The notes under the pieces are model-generated. The model was not told the DNA's origin. It worked only from the letters and a program-made list of their open reading frames with translations, and made no database searches. Below are positions 1-8,345 of a stretch of DNA of 64,000 bases, in pieces (position 1 is the stretch's first letter; each line of letters begins with the position of its first letter). This stretch comes from Acinetobacter sp. SAAs474. Lineage in GTDB: Bacteria > Pseudomonadota > Gammaproteobacteria > Pseudomonadales > Moraxellaceae. Where the stretch lies: the NCBI RefSeq assembly GCF_032823475.1, contig NZ_CP127915.1:124001-188000 (forward strand), written 5' to 3'. The translations under genes were made by a program, and so were the position numbers.

Positions 1-556
1 CTAAGTTGGCATTGGCATAAGCATAAGCCAGCCATGTTTGTGCAACTTGACTGATCAAGGTAATTTGAATCGCATCACGTGCAGTTGCTGTCGCCAAATA
101 ACGATCCAAAGCACTGTCTTTCAAGCTACGAATCCGACCCCAGAAATCCAGTTCATAAGCCGTGATACCCAAACCGATATTGTATTTGGTTGCAGCTTTT
201 GTGGTGCCTTGGCTATTTTGGCGTAATATCCCGCCATTGGCGCCAATCGTAGGTAATTGGCTATTAGCGCTAATTTGAAACAATTGCTGGGCACGTTCTA
301 TATTCAACGTTGCCGTACGTAAGTTTCGATTATTTTCTAAAGCTAAATTAATCACCTTAACTAAACGAGGATCGCTAAAAAAATCCTGATAACCAACTTC
401 AGCGATGGTTTGACCATGAGCATGCGGATAAGCCAGTGGCAGATCTGCGTGTACAACAGGCTCTGGACCACGCATACTTTGGCAAGCTGCTAAAGTAAGG
501 GCAAGTATAGAAACCATTGTACCGCGGCCGAGATAAGGGCAAAAATTTAGGACCAT
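1..556 (-). CDS. RND efflux outer-membrane channel (NodT/OprM family), 3' part missing
   Basis: This is the first 185 codons of a TolC-like outer-membrane factor that would connect an RND pump to the cell exterior; the rest lies beyond the window edge. The ATG at 556 is preceded by an AGGAG ribosome binding site at 565-569. A lipoprotein signal (LALTLAAC) gives a lipidated cysteine at about residue 25, followed by QSMRGPEP. The motif AYELDFWGRIRSLKDSAL is characteristic of OMF coiled-coil domains. From memory it resembles Acinetobacter AdeK more than AdeC. It lies downstream of adeB and a GNAT gene on the same strand, so it may serve the AdeAB-like pump, but a terminator after adeB suggests separate transcription. 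Confidence 0.85.
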   Translation of the reverse strand, partial: MVLNFCPYLGRGTMVSILALTLAACQSMRGPEPVVHADLPLAYPHAHGQTIAEVGYQDFFSDPRLVKVINLALENNRNLRTATLNIERAQQLFQISANSQLPTIGANGGILRQNSQGTTKAATKYNIGLGITAYELDFWGRIRSLKDSALDRYLATATARDAIQITLISQVAQTWLAYAYANANL

Positions 557-724
557 GTTTGTTACTCCTGATGATTAAACATCATAGGGTTATATTTAAA
601 AATACCGATTATTCTGAATATGATGACGATACTCGATAGCGCTTAAATCGATCCATACAACTGTCTGCTTAGATAATTTAGAACACACTATTCATCTATA
701 CAGAATCAAATAAAATGATATTGA

Positions 725-1276
725 TTAACCTACTATCGCCAATTGATAGGCATCCCATTCTTTTCTTAAAATGGCATATTGCAGCGTATTCTCATATTTT
801 GCCGTTCCATCTGTATTCTTGATAAAAGAAATAAACTCTAAAAAATGTCCTTCCTGACGAAATCCTAAGCGTTCACATAATTTTTGCGAAGCAAGATTAT
901 CTTCTTCAACATAGGCATAAATTCGTCGTGTATTAAATTGCTGAAATAGGCAATTCATCACCATTCCAGTACTTTCTTTGGCATATCCCTGACCATGAAA
1001 GCGCTGATTAAAGTTCCAGCCAATCGAATAAGTATCGGGCTGTTCTTTCATCAAGAAAATTTCACCAATAAGTTGATCTGAATCTTTTAAACACACTGCA
1101 ATATAATCATTATTGCGTTGTCTATTACGAATTTTAACCAATGCATCTTCAATCGAAATAATGCGATCAGCAACAAAGCAATGACTGATTGGGTGTGCTA
1201 AATAGGCCAATAAATTTGCTGCATCTCGTTCTTCAAATGGTCGTAAAATTAAACGAGAAGTTTCTAATCTAATCAT
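725..1276 (-). CDS. GNAT-family N-acetyltransferase (RimJ/RimL type)
   Basis: The 183-residue protein has the layout of RimJ/RimL-type acetyltransferases, which transfer acetyl from acetyl-CoA to protein N-termini or small amines. The start MIRLETSRLILRPF is the usual first strand of this family. The acetyl-CoA pyrophosphate loop is visible as RFHGQGYAKES at about residues 91-101, and NLASQKLCERLGF is the standard C-terminal motif. The substrate cannot be inferred. It sits between the adeB-like gene and the outer-membrane channel, an unusual position in an efflux locus. A hairpin with a T run separates it from adeB, so it probably has its own promoter. Confidence 0.85.
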   Translation of the reverse strand: MIRLETSRLILRPFEERDAANLLAYLAHPISHCFVADRIISIEDALVKIRNRQRNNDYIAVCLKDSDQLIGEIFLMKEQPDTYSIGWNFNQRFHGQGYAKESTGMVMNCLFQQFNTRRIYAYVEEDNLASQKLCERLGFRQEGHFLEFISFIKNTDGTAKYENTLQYAILRKEWDAYQLAIVG

Positions 1277-1308
1277 TATCTGTGGTCTCTATACTTATTA
1301 TTCACTTG

Positions 1309-1344
1309 AAAAATGGGTTAAATGTCATAGAAATTTAACCCATT
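1309..1344 (-). terminator. Rho-independent terminator after adeB
   Basis: A perfect 12-bp inverted repeat (1312-1323 with 1333-1344) with a 9-nt loop is followed on the minus strand by a run of five T. It lies just past the adeB stop and before the GNAT gene, so it should end adeAB transcription. Confidence 0.75.
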
Positions 1345-1356
1345 CTTGATCAAGTA

Positions 1357-4300
1357 TTAATTTGATCTCTTTGGTTTAGAGAATTTATCTACAGCTCCCA
1401 TCACCACAATAAAAAAGATGGGTACAAATATAATCGCAAGTAGTGTTGCACTGATCATGCCGCCAAATACTCCAGTACCAATCGCTTTTTGAGTTTCGGA
1501 ACTTGCGCCCGTGGCAATCACCAATGGAATAACACCACAAGTAAAAGCCAGAGATGTCATTAATATTGGACGTAAACGCAATTTTGCAGCAGCAATCGTC
1601 GCTTCAACCAAGCCCATACCTTCTTCTCGTAATGCTTTGGCAAATTCAACAATTAAAATGGCATTTTTTGCAGATAAACCAATAATGGTAATCATCCCGA
1701 CTTTAAAGAAAATATCATTTGGCATACCACGAAGCATGACGGCAACAAAGGCACCAACCAATCCCAATGGTACGACAAGCATAACGGAAAGCGGAATGGA
1801 CCAGCTTTCATAGAGTGCTGCGAGCACCAGAAATACGACGAGCATCGACAAAATTAATAGAAATAACGTTTGCGATTCAGACTGTTTCTCTTCTAAAGAA
1901 ATACCTGTCCATTCATATCCCACGCCTTTAGGTAATTGTTGAATCAATGTTTCCATTTCTTTCATTGCTTGACCAGAAGATATACCAATTGCGGGGCTTC
2001 CGGTAATACTTAATGACGGACGGCCGTTATAACGGTTATATTGTTGTGCTGAATTTTGCCACACAGGTGTAATCACCTCAGACAAAGACACCAATTTACC
2101 ATTTTGACTATTCACCTTAATCTGTAAAATGTCATCAATACTCATCCGCGACTGAGCATCCAGTTGTACGATCACTTGTTGCATACGATCTTGATTTGGA
2201 AAATCATTGATATACATTGAACCCATTGAGGTAGAAATAATATCGGTTACATCACTAAAATTGACCCCTAAACTTTGTAATTTATCACGATCAATTTTAA
2301 GCTGTACTGAGCTTCCATCTGGTAATCCTTCAGGATAAACATCCATAACAAGTTTACTTTGTGCAGCAAGTGCCAATAATTGTTCTTGTGCTTGCCGTAG
2401 TGCAGGCATACCAATATTGCCACGATCCTGTAATCGCAATGAGAAACCAGAAGAACTTCCAAGCTCATCAATTGCTGGAGGCAAGACTGACATCACTTGC
2501 CCCTCTGAACTCTCAGCCATTGCATGATTTGCATTTTTAACCACTTCCTGAGCACTAATGGTACGTTCTTTAAAGTCAACCAGATTAGTAAAATACATCG
2601 CGGTATTTTGACCTGAGCCACTAAAACCAAAGCCCAGAATTGCCATATTATCTTTAATACCAGTTTCTTGATCTAAGTGTTTTTGAAATTCAGCAACCAC
2701 TTTACGACTACGTTGTTGTGTTGCATCAGCAGGAAGCTGAATAGAGGTCATAAACCATCCCTGATCTTCTTCTGGCATAAATGCAGTCGGGACATGTTTG
2801 AAACTAAAAATCAGTACCATAATAATGCCAAGGTAACATAAGATTGCTGCAACCTTGTGTTGAATAACCTTGAATAAACTACGCTCATATTGATGATTGA
2901 GCTTTTCAAAACTCCGATCAAACCATGCAAATATTCCTTTCTTCTGATGATTTTTATCGATTGGCTTTAATATTGTGGCACATAAAGCAGGCGTTAACGT
3001 TAACGCAAGCAATGCAGAAAATAGAATCGACACAGACATGGTCATCGTAAATTGACGGTAGATCATCCCCACCGAACCGGCTGCAAATGCCATGGGTAAA
3101 AATACCGCAGCCAATACCAAGGTAATGCCAATAATCGGATTGGTAATTTCTTTCATGGCTTTAGAAGTAGCATCAACGGGAGACAAACCTTCCGAAGCCA
3201 TAATTCTTTCTACATTTTCAATCACAACAATCGCATCATCTACAATAATACCAATTGCCAAAACCATACCAAACATGGTCAATACGTTAATGGAAAATCC
3301 AGCAATCAACATCACAGCAAATGTCCCCAATAACGCAATTGGAGCCACAATTGCAGGAATGAGGGTATAACGAACATTATGTAGAAAGATAAACATAACG
3401 ATAAAAACTAATGCCATTGCCTCAAGTAATGTTGTCACAACCTTTTGAATGGAGACCTTGACAAATGGTGCTGTATCATAAGGAATTGAAAAAGTCATTC
3501 CTTGAGGTAAAGAAGCAGTTAATTGTGCTATTTTTGCCTTGACACCTGCTGCAGTTTTAACAGCATTGGCACCGGGACTCATTTGTATCGCCACAGCGGT
3601 CGCAGGATTACCATTTTCTAAAATTGCAAAATTATATGATTGTGCGCCCAGTTCCACACGCGCCACATCGGATAAACGCACACTGGCACCATTTTTATTG
3701 GAACGTAAACTGATATTTTCAAACTGTTCAACCGTGCTCAGTTGTCCCAATGCCGTTAATGGAATAGTGATTTGCTGCCCACGCACAGCAGGTATATCAC
3801 CAATACGGCCCGGAGAAATAGGTAAGTTCTGGTTTTGAATTGCGGTATTGACATCTTTAATACTTAAACCATAAGAAACTAAACGGTCCGGATCAACCCA
3901 AATCCGCATCGCTTTTTCAGCACCAAAATTTTGTACTTTACCAACACCTTCAACACGTTTAAGTTCTTCAATAACATAACGCGTCATATAATCACTTAAA
4001 TCAATTTCAGAATATTGATGATTCGGCGAATTCAAACCAACCATCATCAAAAAACCCGATGAGGCGGCATCAACCATCAGCCCTTGTTGTCGTACAGATT
4101 GAGGCAATCGTGATTCAATTGCCTTGATCTTATTTTGTACATCAACTTGAGCAAGCTCAATATCTGTCCCCGGCTTAAAAGTAGCACTTACCGTTGCACT
4201 GCCGGAACTATCTGAACTAGAGCTGTAATAGAGTAAATGTTTAACCCCTGACATTTCACGCTCAATCAGTGTCACAACACTATCATTCAGTGTTTTAGGT

Positions 4301-4458
4301 GTTGCACCCGGATAAGTTGCCGTAATACTAATTTGTGGCGGTGCAACACTTGGAAAACGTGCAATAGGCAATTTAGGAATACTCAGTACACCCAATAAAA
4401 TAATGAACAAGGCAATTACCCATGCAAAAATGGGACGCCGAATAAAAAATTGCGACAT
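1357..4458 (-). CDS. adeB: RND multidrug efflux inner-membrane transporter AdeB
   Basis: The 1033-residue protein is a full-length hydrophobic/amphiphilic efflux RND pump (HAE1 class), which uses proton influx to expel drugs from the periplasm and inner membrane. It begins MSQFFIRRPIFAWVIAL, the usual first transmembrane helix. The proton-relay aspartate pair is intact in GIIVDDAIVVIENVER near residue 406. The docking and porter domains and the second six-helix block (GMITIIGLSAKNAILIVEFA) are present. Length and remembered sequence match Acinetobacter AdeB better than AdeJ or AdeG. Its ATG overlaps the adeA stop by one base (TAATG), so the two are cotranscribed and translationally coupled. 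The specific substrates are not shown by the sequence. Confidence 0.92.
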   Translation of the reverse strand: MSQFFIRRPIFAWVIALFIILLGVLSIPKLPIARFPSVAPPQISITATYPGATPKTLNDSVVTLIEREMSGVKHLLYYSSSSDSSGSATVSATFKPGTDIELAQVDVQNKIKAIESRLPQSVRQQGLMVDAASSGFLMMVGLNSPNHQYSEIDLSDYMTRYVIEELKRVEGVGKVQNFGAEKAMRIWVDPDRLVSYGLSIKDVNTAIQNQNLPISPGRIGDIPAVRGQQITIPLTALGQLSTVEQFENISLRSNKNGASVRLSDVARVELGAQSYNFAILENGNPATAVAIQMSPGANAVKTAAGVKAKIAQLTASLPQGMTFSIPYDTAPFVKVSIQKVVTTLLEAMALVFIVMFIFLHNVRYTLIPAIVAPIALLGTFAVMLIAGFSINVLTMFGMVLAIGIIVDDAIVVIENVERIMASEGLSPVDATSKAMKEITNPIIGITLVLAAVFLPMAFAAGSVGMIYRQFTMTMSVSILFSALLALTLTPALCATILKPIDKNHQKKGIFAWFDRSFEKLNHQYERSLFKVIQHKVAAILCYLGIIMVLIFSFKHVPTAFMPEEDQGWFMTSIQLPADATQQRSRKVVAEFQKHLDQETGIKDNMAILGFGFSGSGQNTAMYFTNLVDFKERTISAQEVVKNANHAMAESSEGQVMSVLPPAIDELGSSSGFSLRLQDRGNIGMPALRQAQEQLLALAAQSKLVMDVYPEGLPDGSSVQLKIDRDKLQSLGVNFSDVTDIISTSMGSMYINDFPNQDRMQQVIVQLDAQSRMSIDDILQIKVNSQNGKLVSLSEVITPVWQNSAQQYNRYNGRPSLSITGSPAIGISSGQAMKEMETLIQQLPKGVGYEWTGISLEEKQSESQTLFLLILSMLVVFLVLAALYESWSIPLSVMLVVPLGLVGAFVAVMLRGMPNDIFFKVGMITIIGLSAKNAILIVEFAKALREEGMGLVEATIAAAKLRLRPILMTSLAFTCGVIPLVIATGASSETQKAIGTGVFGGMISATLLAIIFVPIFFIVVMGAVDKFSKPKRSN

Positions 4459-5624
4459 TATTTTGTGCCTCCATTTTCATTCTTGATCACAGCTGCTTGC
4501 CATGGTTTTATCTTAAGTGCCTGATTTGGCTGAACTCGATCGCCACCTTCAACAATCACTCGCTCTCCAACAGCTAAGCCTTGCATCACCACATAACTAT
4601 TGTCATAACGTTGACCCAGTTGTACTGCTTTAGTTTGTGCAAAGCCCTTTTGGTTAATCACCATTACCGTTGCTTTACCACTGATATCATGCTGTATCGC
4701 TTGTTCTGGGACTAAAATGGCATTATCCACTTTTGCCCGACTGAGATTGACGCGTACATACATACCCGGTAATAGTTGATGCTGTGGATTATTGGCTAAA
4801 ATACGGATCGTCACATCCCCAGTATCCTGATCAACCTGAGTATCTGAAAATAAAATTTGGCCTGTAACGTTATAAGGCTTTGCTTGACTATTTAAAATTT
4901 CAACCTGATTCTCTGCTTGAGAAAGCTGACCCTGTTGCAAGGCTTCTTGTAATTTTTCATAGTCACTAATAGATTGTTTGACATCCACATATACTTTATC
5001 AATTTGCTTGACCACCGCCATGGCATTACTATCACCTTGGCTGACTAATGCACCTTCAGTCACCAATATTTCACCAATAATCCCTGAGATAGGTGCGCTG
5101 ACCGTTGCATATTTTAAGTTAAGTTGTTGTCTTGCGAGCGTTGCTTGCATTTGGGCAACATCGGCTTTGGCCTTACGATACTCAGCTTCAGTATTATTAT
5201 AATCTTGCTGACTAATCGCATGAATCGGCACTAATTCAGCATACCGCTTTAACAAAACCTGTAAGCGTATCACTTCAGCTTGTGCACGCTGTAAAGCAGC
5301 ATGATTACTTTTTACATCTGCTTGGAAAACTTCAGAATTGAGCTTAAAAAGGGGCTGACCAGCGTGTACATATGAACCTTGGGTAAATAAAACTTTATCA
5401 ACAATACCACCCACTTGCGGTCGAATTTGTGCAATACGATATGCAGCAACACGTCCAGGAAGATTTTCAATTAAATGAATAGATTGCGCTTGTACAGTAA
5501 TGGCACTGACTGTTGCAATTTGCTGTATTTCAGATGCCTGCTGTTGGCTATCGTCAGATTGACTACATCCCATCAATAGTACAGTCATCATGACTGAGCC
5601 GATTAAATGATGACTTTTTTTCAT
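4458..5624 (-). CDS. adeA: RND efflux periplasmic adaptor (membrane fusion protein) AdeA
   Basis: The 388-residue adaptor links the AdeB-like pump to an outer-membrane channel. It has a lipoprotein signal, MMTVLLMGCSQ, with the lipidated cysteine at residue 20. The lipoyl half-motifs flank a coiled-coil hairpin: GGIVDKVLFTQGSYVHAGQPLF before it and YATVSAPISGIIGEILVTEG after it. A beta-barrel and a membrane-proximal domain follow (LLPGMYVRVNL, VMQGLAVGERVIVEGG). It is the first gene of an adeAB pair. The phased repeat 40-85 bp upstream resembles the AdeR operator. No adeRS regulator genes lie next to it, unlike the usual A. baumannii arrangement. Confidence 0.9.
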   Translation of the reverse strand: MKKSHHLIGSVMMTVLLMGCSQSDDSQQQASEIQQIATVSAITVQAQSIHLIENLPGRVAAYRIAQIRPQVGGIVDKVLFTQGSYVHAGQPLFKLNSEVFQADVKSNHAALQRAQAEVIRLQVLLKRYAELVPIHAISQQDYNNTEAEYRKAKADVAQMQATLARQQLNLKYATVSAPISGIIGEILVTEGALVSQGDSNAMAVVKQIDKVYVDVKQSISDYEKLQEALQQGQLSQAENQVEILNSQAKPYNVTGQILFSDTQVDQDTGDVTIRILANNPQHQLLPGMYVRVNLSRAKVDNAILVPEQAIQHDISGKATVMVINQKGFAQTKAVQLGQRYDNSYVVMQGLAVGERVIVEGGDRVQPNQALKIKPWQAAVIKNENGGTK

Positions 5625-5665
5625 GATTTTTTCGAGAGAGTTTTAGATCATACTATTGTTCAATC

Positions 5666-5709
5666 ATGGTGTGGATATCGTGCTAATATTGTGTGGAGAT
5701 TGTGTGGAG
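5666..5709 (+). promoter_or_regulatory. Phased 11-bp direct repeats upstream of adeA, resembling the AdeR operator
   Basis: Two identical head-to-tail 11-mers, ATTGTGTGGAG, lie at 5688-5698 and 5699-5709. A near copy, ATGGTGTGGAT, lies exactly two periods earlier at 5666-5676, and a weaker one occupies 5677-5687. From memory, the AdeR site of A. baumannii is a GTGTGGAG direct repeat with the same 11-bp spacing in the adeR-adeA intergenic region. Here the repeat starts 42 bp upstream of the adeA start codon. Confidence 0.65.
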
Positions 5710-6014
5710 AGATTTAAAAAATTAAGATCTGTATCTCAAATACAGTTTAAAAATCATCAATAGCGTAGGACAACATTTATTTCATCTAAGGGCCGATAAT
5801 GCTTTATTACGTTCAATAAACTGGCATAACAAAATTAAAATTTAATATTGATGATCATATTTTTTTATATAACGGTATGATGTTAAAGTAACAGCATACG
5901 GTTTGATTAAGCATCTAAAATTGGATGTATTTTAAGTCAACTGTTATGTAGAAAATCATATCTTCATAATCAAATATCTCATCTCAATTAACCAAAGTAT
6001 ATATAGCAAGTCAA
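5710..6014. other. Intergenic region between ecpE and adeA
   Basis: This AT-rich stretch holds no open reading frame of note and no recognisable remnant of adeR or adeS. It receives readthrough from the pilus operon on the minus strand and probably contains the adeA promoter near the phased repeats. No convincing terminator was seen. Confidence 0.5.
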
Positions 6015-6701
6015 TCAACTACTTTTATTGATACATTTCTGACCAATTTGCATATATTTTTTATTAATCACCAAAAAGATTTTATTATCGCCAATCAATG
6101 CCTGATCACGATATTCCTCGCCTGGCAATATATAAAAATGGGTTGCATCTTCATCTGTACCGTTACAACCTTGATGAATAATCACACGAAAAAAAGTATT
6201 TCCTGTATTTTTTAATAGCCCTTGTTTTTCATCTAAATGGTATTGAAAATTTTGTTTACGTGGACGCACGATTAAAATCGTACTTAAAGCCACTGAAGGT
6301 AAATAACTTGGTGATCGTGTCGTTGCGTTATTATTGAGCGATGTTAATGGTGTTTCAACAAAACTGACGCGATAATAACGCTCTTTATTATCTTGAGGAC
6401 CTCGATAAATAAGCTTAAAAAAATCAGTAGATTGTTTATCAATAGTTTTTCTTAACGGTGTATACAAAATTTCTTTTTCTTTACTATTGATACGAACTTC
6501 ATTTGTATTACTGGGTTTTTCTATTTCATAACTTTGAATAGTATATAAATTCATACTATTGGTATCATTGGTCAAATATTTTGCCATGATATTTTCATCA
6601 CTGCCCATTTCATAAATATAGGAAGAAAAATACATGGCCTGACTGCTTAAACTAAAAAAAGCAGTCACTAATCCAATTAAAATCAAAGCAAAATATTTCA
6701 T
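6015..6701 (-). CDS. ecpE: Ecp-type pilus accessory chaperone EcpE
   Basis: The 228-residue protein has a signal peptide (cleavage after LSSQA) and the features of a PapD-like periplasmic chaperone of the alpha/Ecp class: ERYYRVSFVETPL followed by a ILIVRPRKQNFQYHL strand. E. coli EcpE is of similar length (about 236 residues) and is likewise the last gene. It starts 3 bp after the ecpD stop. It shares the RYYRxSxxxxP and VxPRKxxxxY patterns with the first chaperone gene of the operon, so the two are paralogous. The likely role is folding and delivery of the tip subunit or pilin to the usher. The assignment rests on operon position and remembered length. Confidence 0.75.
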   Translation of the reverse strand: MKYFALILIGLVTAFFSLSSQAMYFSSYIYEMGSDENIMAKYLTNDTNSMNLYTIQSYEIEKPSNTNEVRINSKEKEILYTPLRKTIDKQSTDFFKLIYRGPQDNKERYYRVSFVETPLTSLNNNATTRSPSYLPSVALSTILIVRPRKQNFQYHLDEKQGLLKNTGNTFFRVIIHQGCNGTDEDATHFYILPGEEYRDQALIGDNKIFLVINKKYMQIGQKCINKSS

Positions 6702-6704
6702 AAA

Positions 6705-8345
6705 TTATCGATTCACACCAATCCATTTGGCTTCTACTTTAACATCCCCTTCCGCATGTACACTGCCTAACCAATCTACGCCTTTATCTATGGTAAATTG
6801 AGAAACACGGTCATTCATCGGAAATCTTAATTTTAAATCAGTCGAATAAAAATAACCAGATTGCTGCGTATCCCATGGTTCCACTGTCCAAGCAGCATGG
6901 GTTAAATCCAATGTTGCACTGGCATTACAACCACTATATTGTTCAACTATATTTCCTGTTTCATGGGTATAAGACAAATACGCTGGAATCGCCACATTAA
7001 GACTATTATCATTTGATTTAAATAAACAATAACGCATTGATTTTACTGTGGTAGATTCACCAATGACGCTTGCTGTAACGGTATCAGCTTTACGTGGTGC
7101 CGATTGTGTCACAATATAGTTAAATACGATATCCTGTTCATTGTCACCAATTTTACCCGATTTGACATCTTGGCTTAGATCTTTATGGCGAATACTAATG
7201 CCATATTCACGAGGAATAATATCAATATCAATTCCTGAAGAAAACTGATAATAGCCTGATTGTGGTGTTTCTGTATTATTTACAGCAAAAGTAAATACAC
7301 CTCTTTGACCACCAGTTGTTGCTTGAGCATTTAACATTTTTTTAAAAAATGCTTTAGTAAATAAAACCCGAACAAAACCATCACCAGTTACAAACATACC
7401 ATTCATACTATTATCTGTACCAGTATAATTAAAACGCTTCCAAACCCCATTTCCACCATCTATTTGGATATCTCGTGCAGCAAGTGAAATATTATTTAAG
7501 AGAGCTGTATCAACTACCATATAAAAACGTAAGTCACTTGAAAAGGTAGAAGGTGTGCCCTCAATATTATATTGCAGCATTTTACAAGCAACACCTTGCT
7601 GATTATCAGAAGAGCCTAAGATAAGATCTTCACAATATTGAGAATTGGGTCTTAAAGTGGGTGTGCCGTCTGTCGATACCCAAATTTCAGTAAAAGCATT
7701 AGTATCTAACAATGTAATATCAGCTTTTTTGGTAACGTTTAACTTAGCTTTTCCCCATCTACCATTAGGTGTATCCTTACAACGCTCACCTTTTGCTGCA
7801 TCGTAACTGTCGCGTGTAGAACAATAATTAAAGTCATAGCTAACCATTGTACCAACTATTTGATTTTTTAAAAACTCATATGCAGGCATTGCAAAAGAGC
7901 CACGTGCAATCCCGCCATTAGCCGAACTAGATCCCCCTTTTATGCCATAAGCACCATATTGATCAACACTTACTGCTGGTAAAAATCCAGTAGATGGACA
8001 AGCTGCATTATTCGTTCGACAACGTATCCCTTGAAAAGGATAAAGCATAGCTGAATTTTCTAACCATAAGTCAACATTTGCATTATTAATAAGACCAGTA
8101 TCAGTTCCCATATAACCTAATGAATCTTGCTTATTTTTACCGTATTTGGTCCAGACATTATTCCCTGTAAAACGTGGATTTAACTTTTCAGCTGCAATAA
8201 AATATTCTTTATCGATATTATTCTCAAAAAAAACAAAAGTATTATTTCCTTCGGTATCATATTTTGTAGGGGGTGTCGCTGCATAACTTAAATGTTGAAT
8301 ACAAACAGTTCCGACTGCTAAAAATAATGCTTTATAATTAATCAT
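6705..8345 (-). CDS. ecpD: Ecp-type pilus tip adhesin EcpD
   Basis: The 546-residue exported protein starts with a signal peptide ending at about HLSYA and is rich in beta-strand and aromatic patterns with scattered cysteines (CRTNNAAC, YCSTRDSYD). E. coli EcpD, the polymerisable tip adhesin of the common pilus, has almost the same length (about 547). It lies immediately after the usher gene, overlapping it by 8 bp, as in ecpABCDE. Expected role: two-domain adhesin carried at the pilus tip, possibly also polymerising along the fibre. Receptor specificity cannot be read from the sequence. Confidence 0.78.
   Translation of the reverse strand: MINYKALFLAVGTVCIQHLSYAATPPTKYDTEGNNTFVFFENNIDKEYFIAAEKLNPRFTGNNVWTKYGKNKQDSLGYMGTDTGLINNANVDLWLENSAMLYPFQGIRCRTNNAACPSTGFLPAVSVDQYGAYGIKGGSSSANGGIARGSFAMPAYEFLKNQIVGTMVSYDFNYCSTRDSYDAAKGERCKDTPNGRWGKAKLNVTKKADITLLDTNAFTEIWVSTDGTPTLRPNSQYCEDLILGSSDNQQGVACKMLQYNIEGTPSTFSSDLRFYMVVDTALLNNISLAARDIQIDGGNGVWKRFNYTGTDNSMNGMFVTGDGFVRVLFTKAFFKKMLNAQATTGGQRGVFTFAVNNTETPQSGYYQFSSGIDIDIIPREYGISIRHKDLSQDVKSGKIGDNEQDIVFNYIVTQSAPRKADTVTASVIGESTTVKSMRYCLFKSNDNSLNVAIPAYLSYTHETGNIVEQYSGCNASATLDLTHAAWTVEPWDTQQSGYFYSTDLKLRFPMNDRVSQFTIDKGVDWLGSVHAEGDVKVEAKWIGVNR

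Noticed and set aside
5710..6014. Search for an adeR or adeS remnant upstream of adeA
   Set aside because: No frame with receiver or kinase motifs was found on either strand; only AT-rich intergenic sequence.
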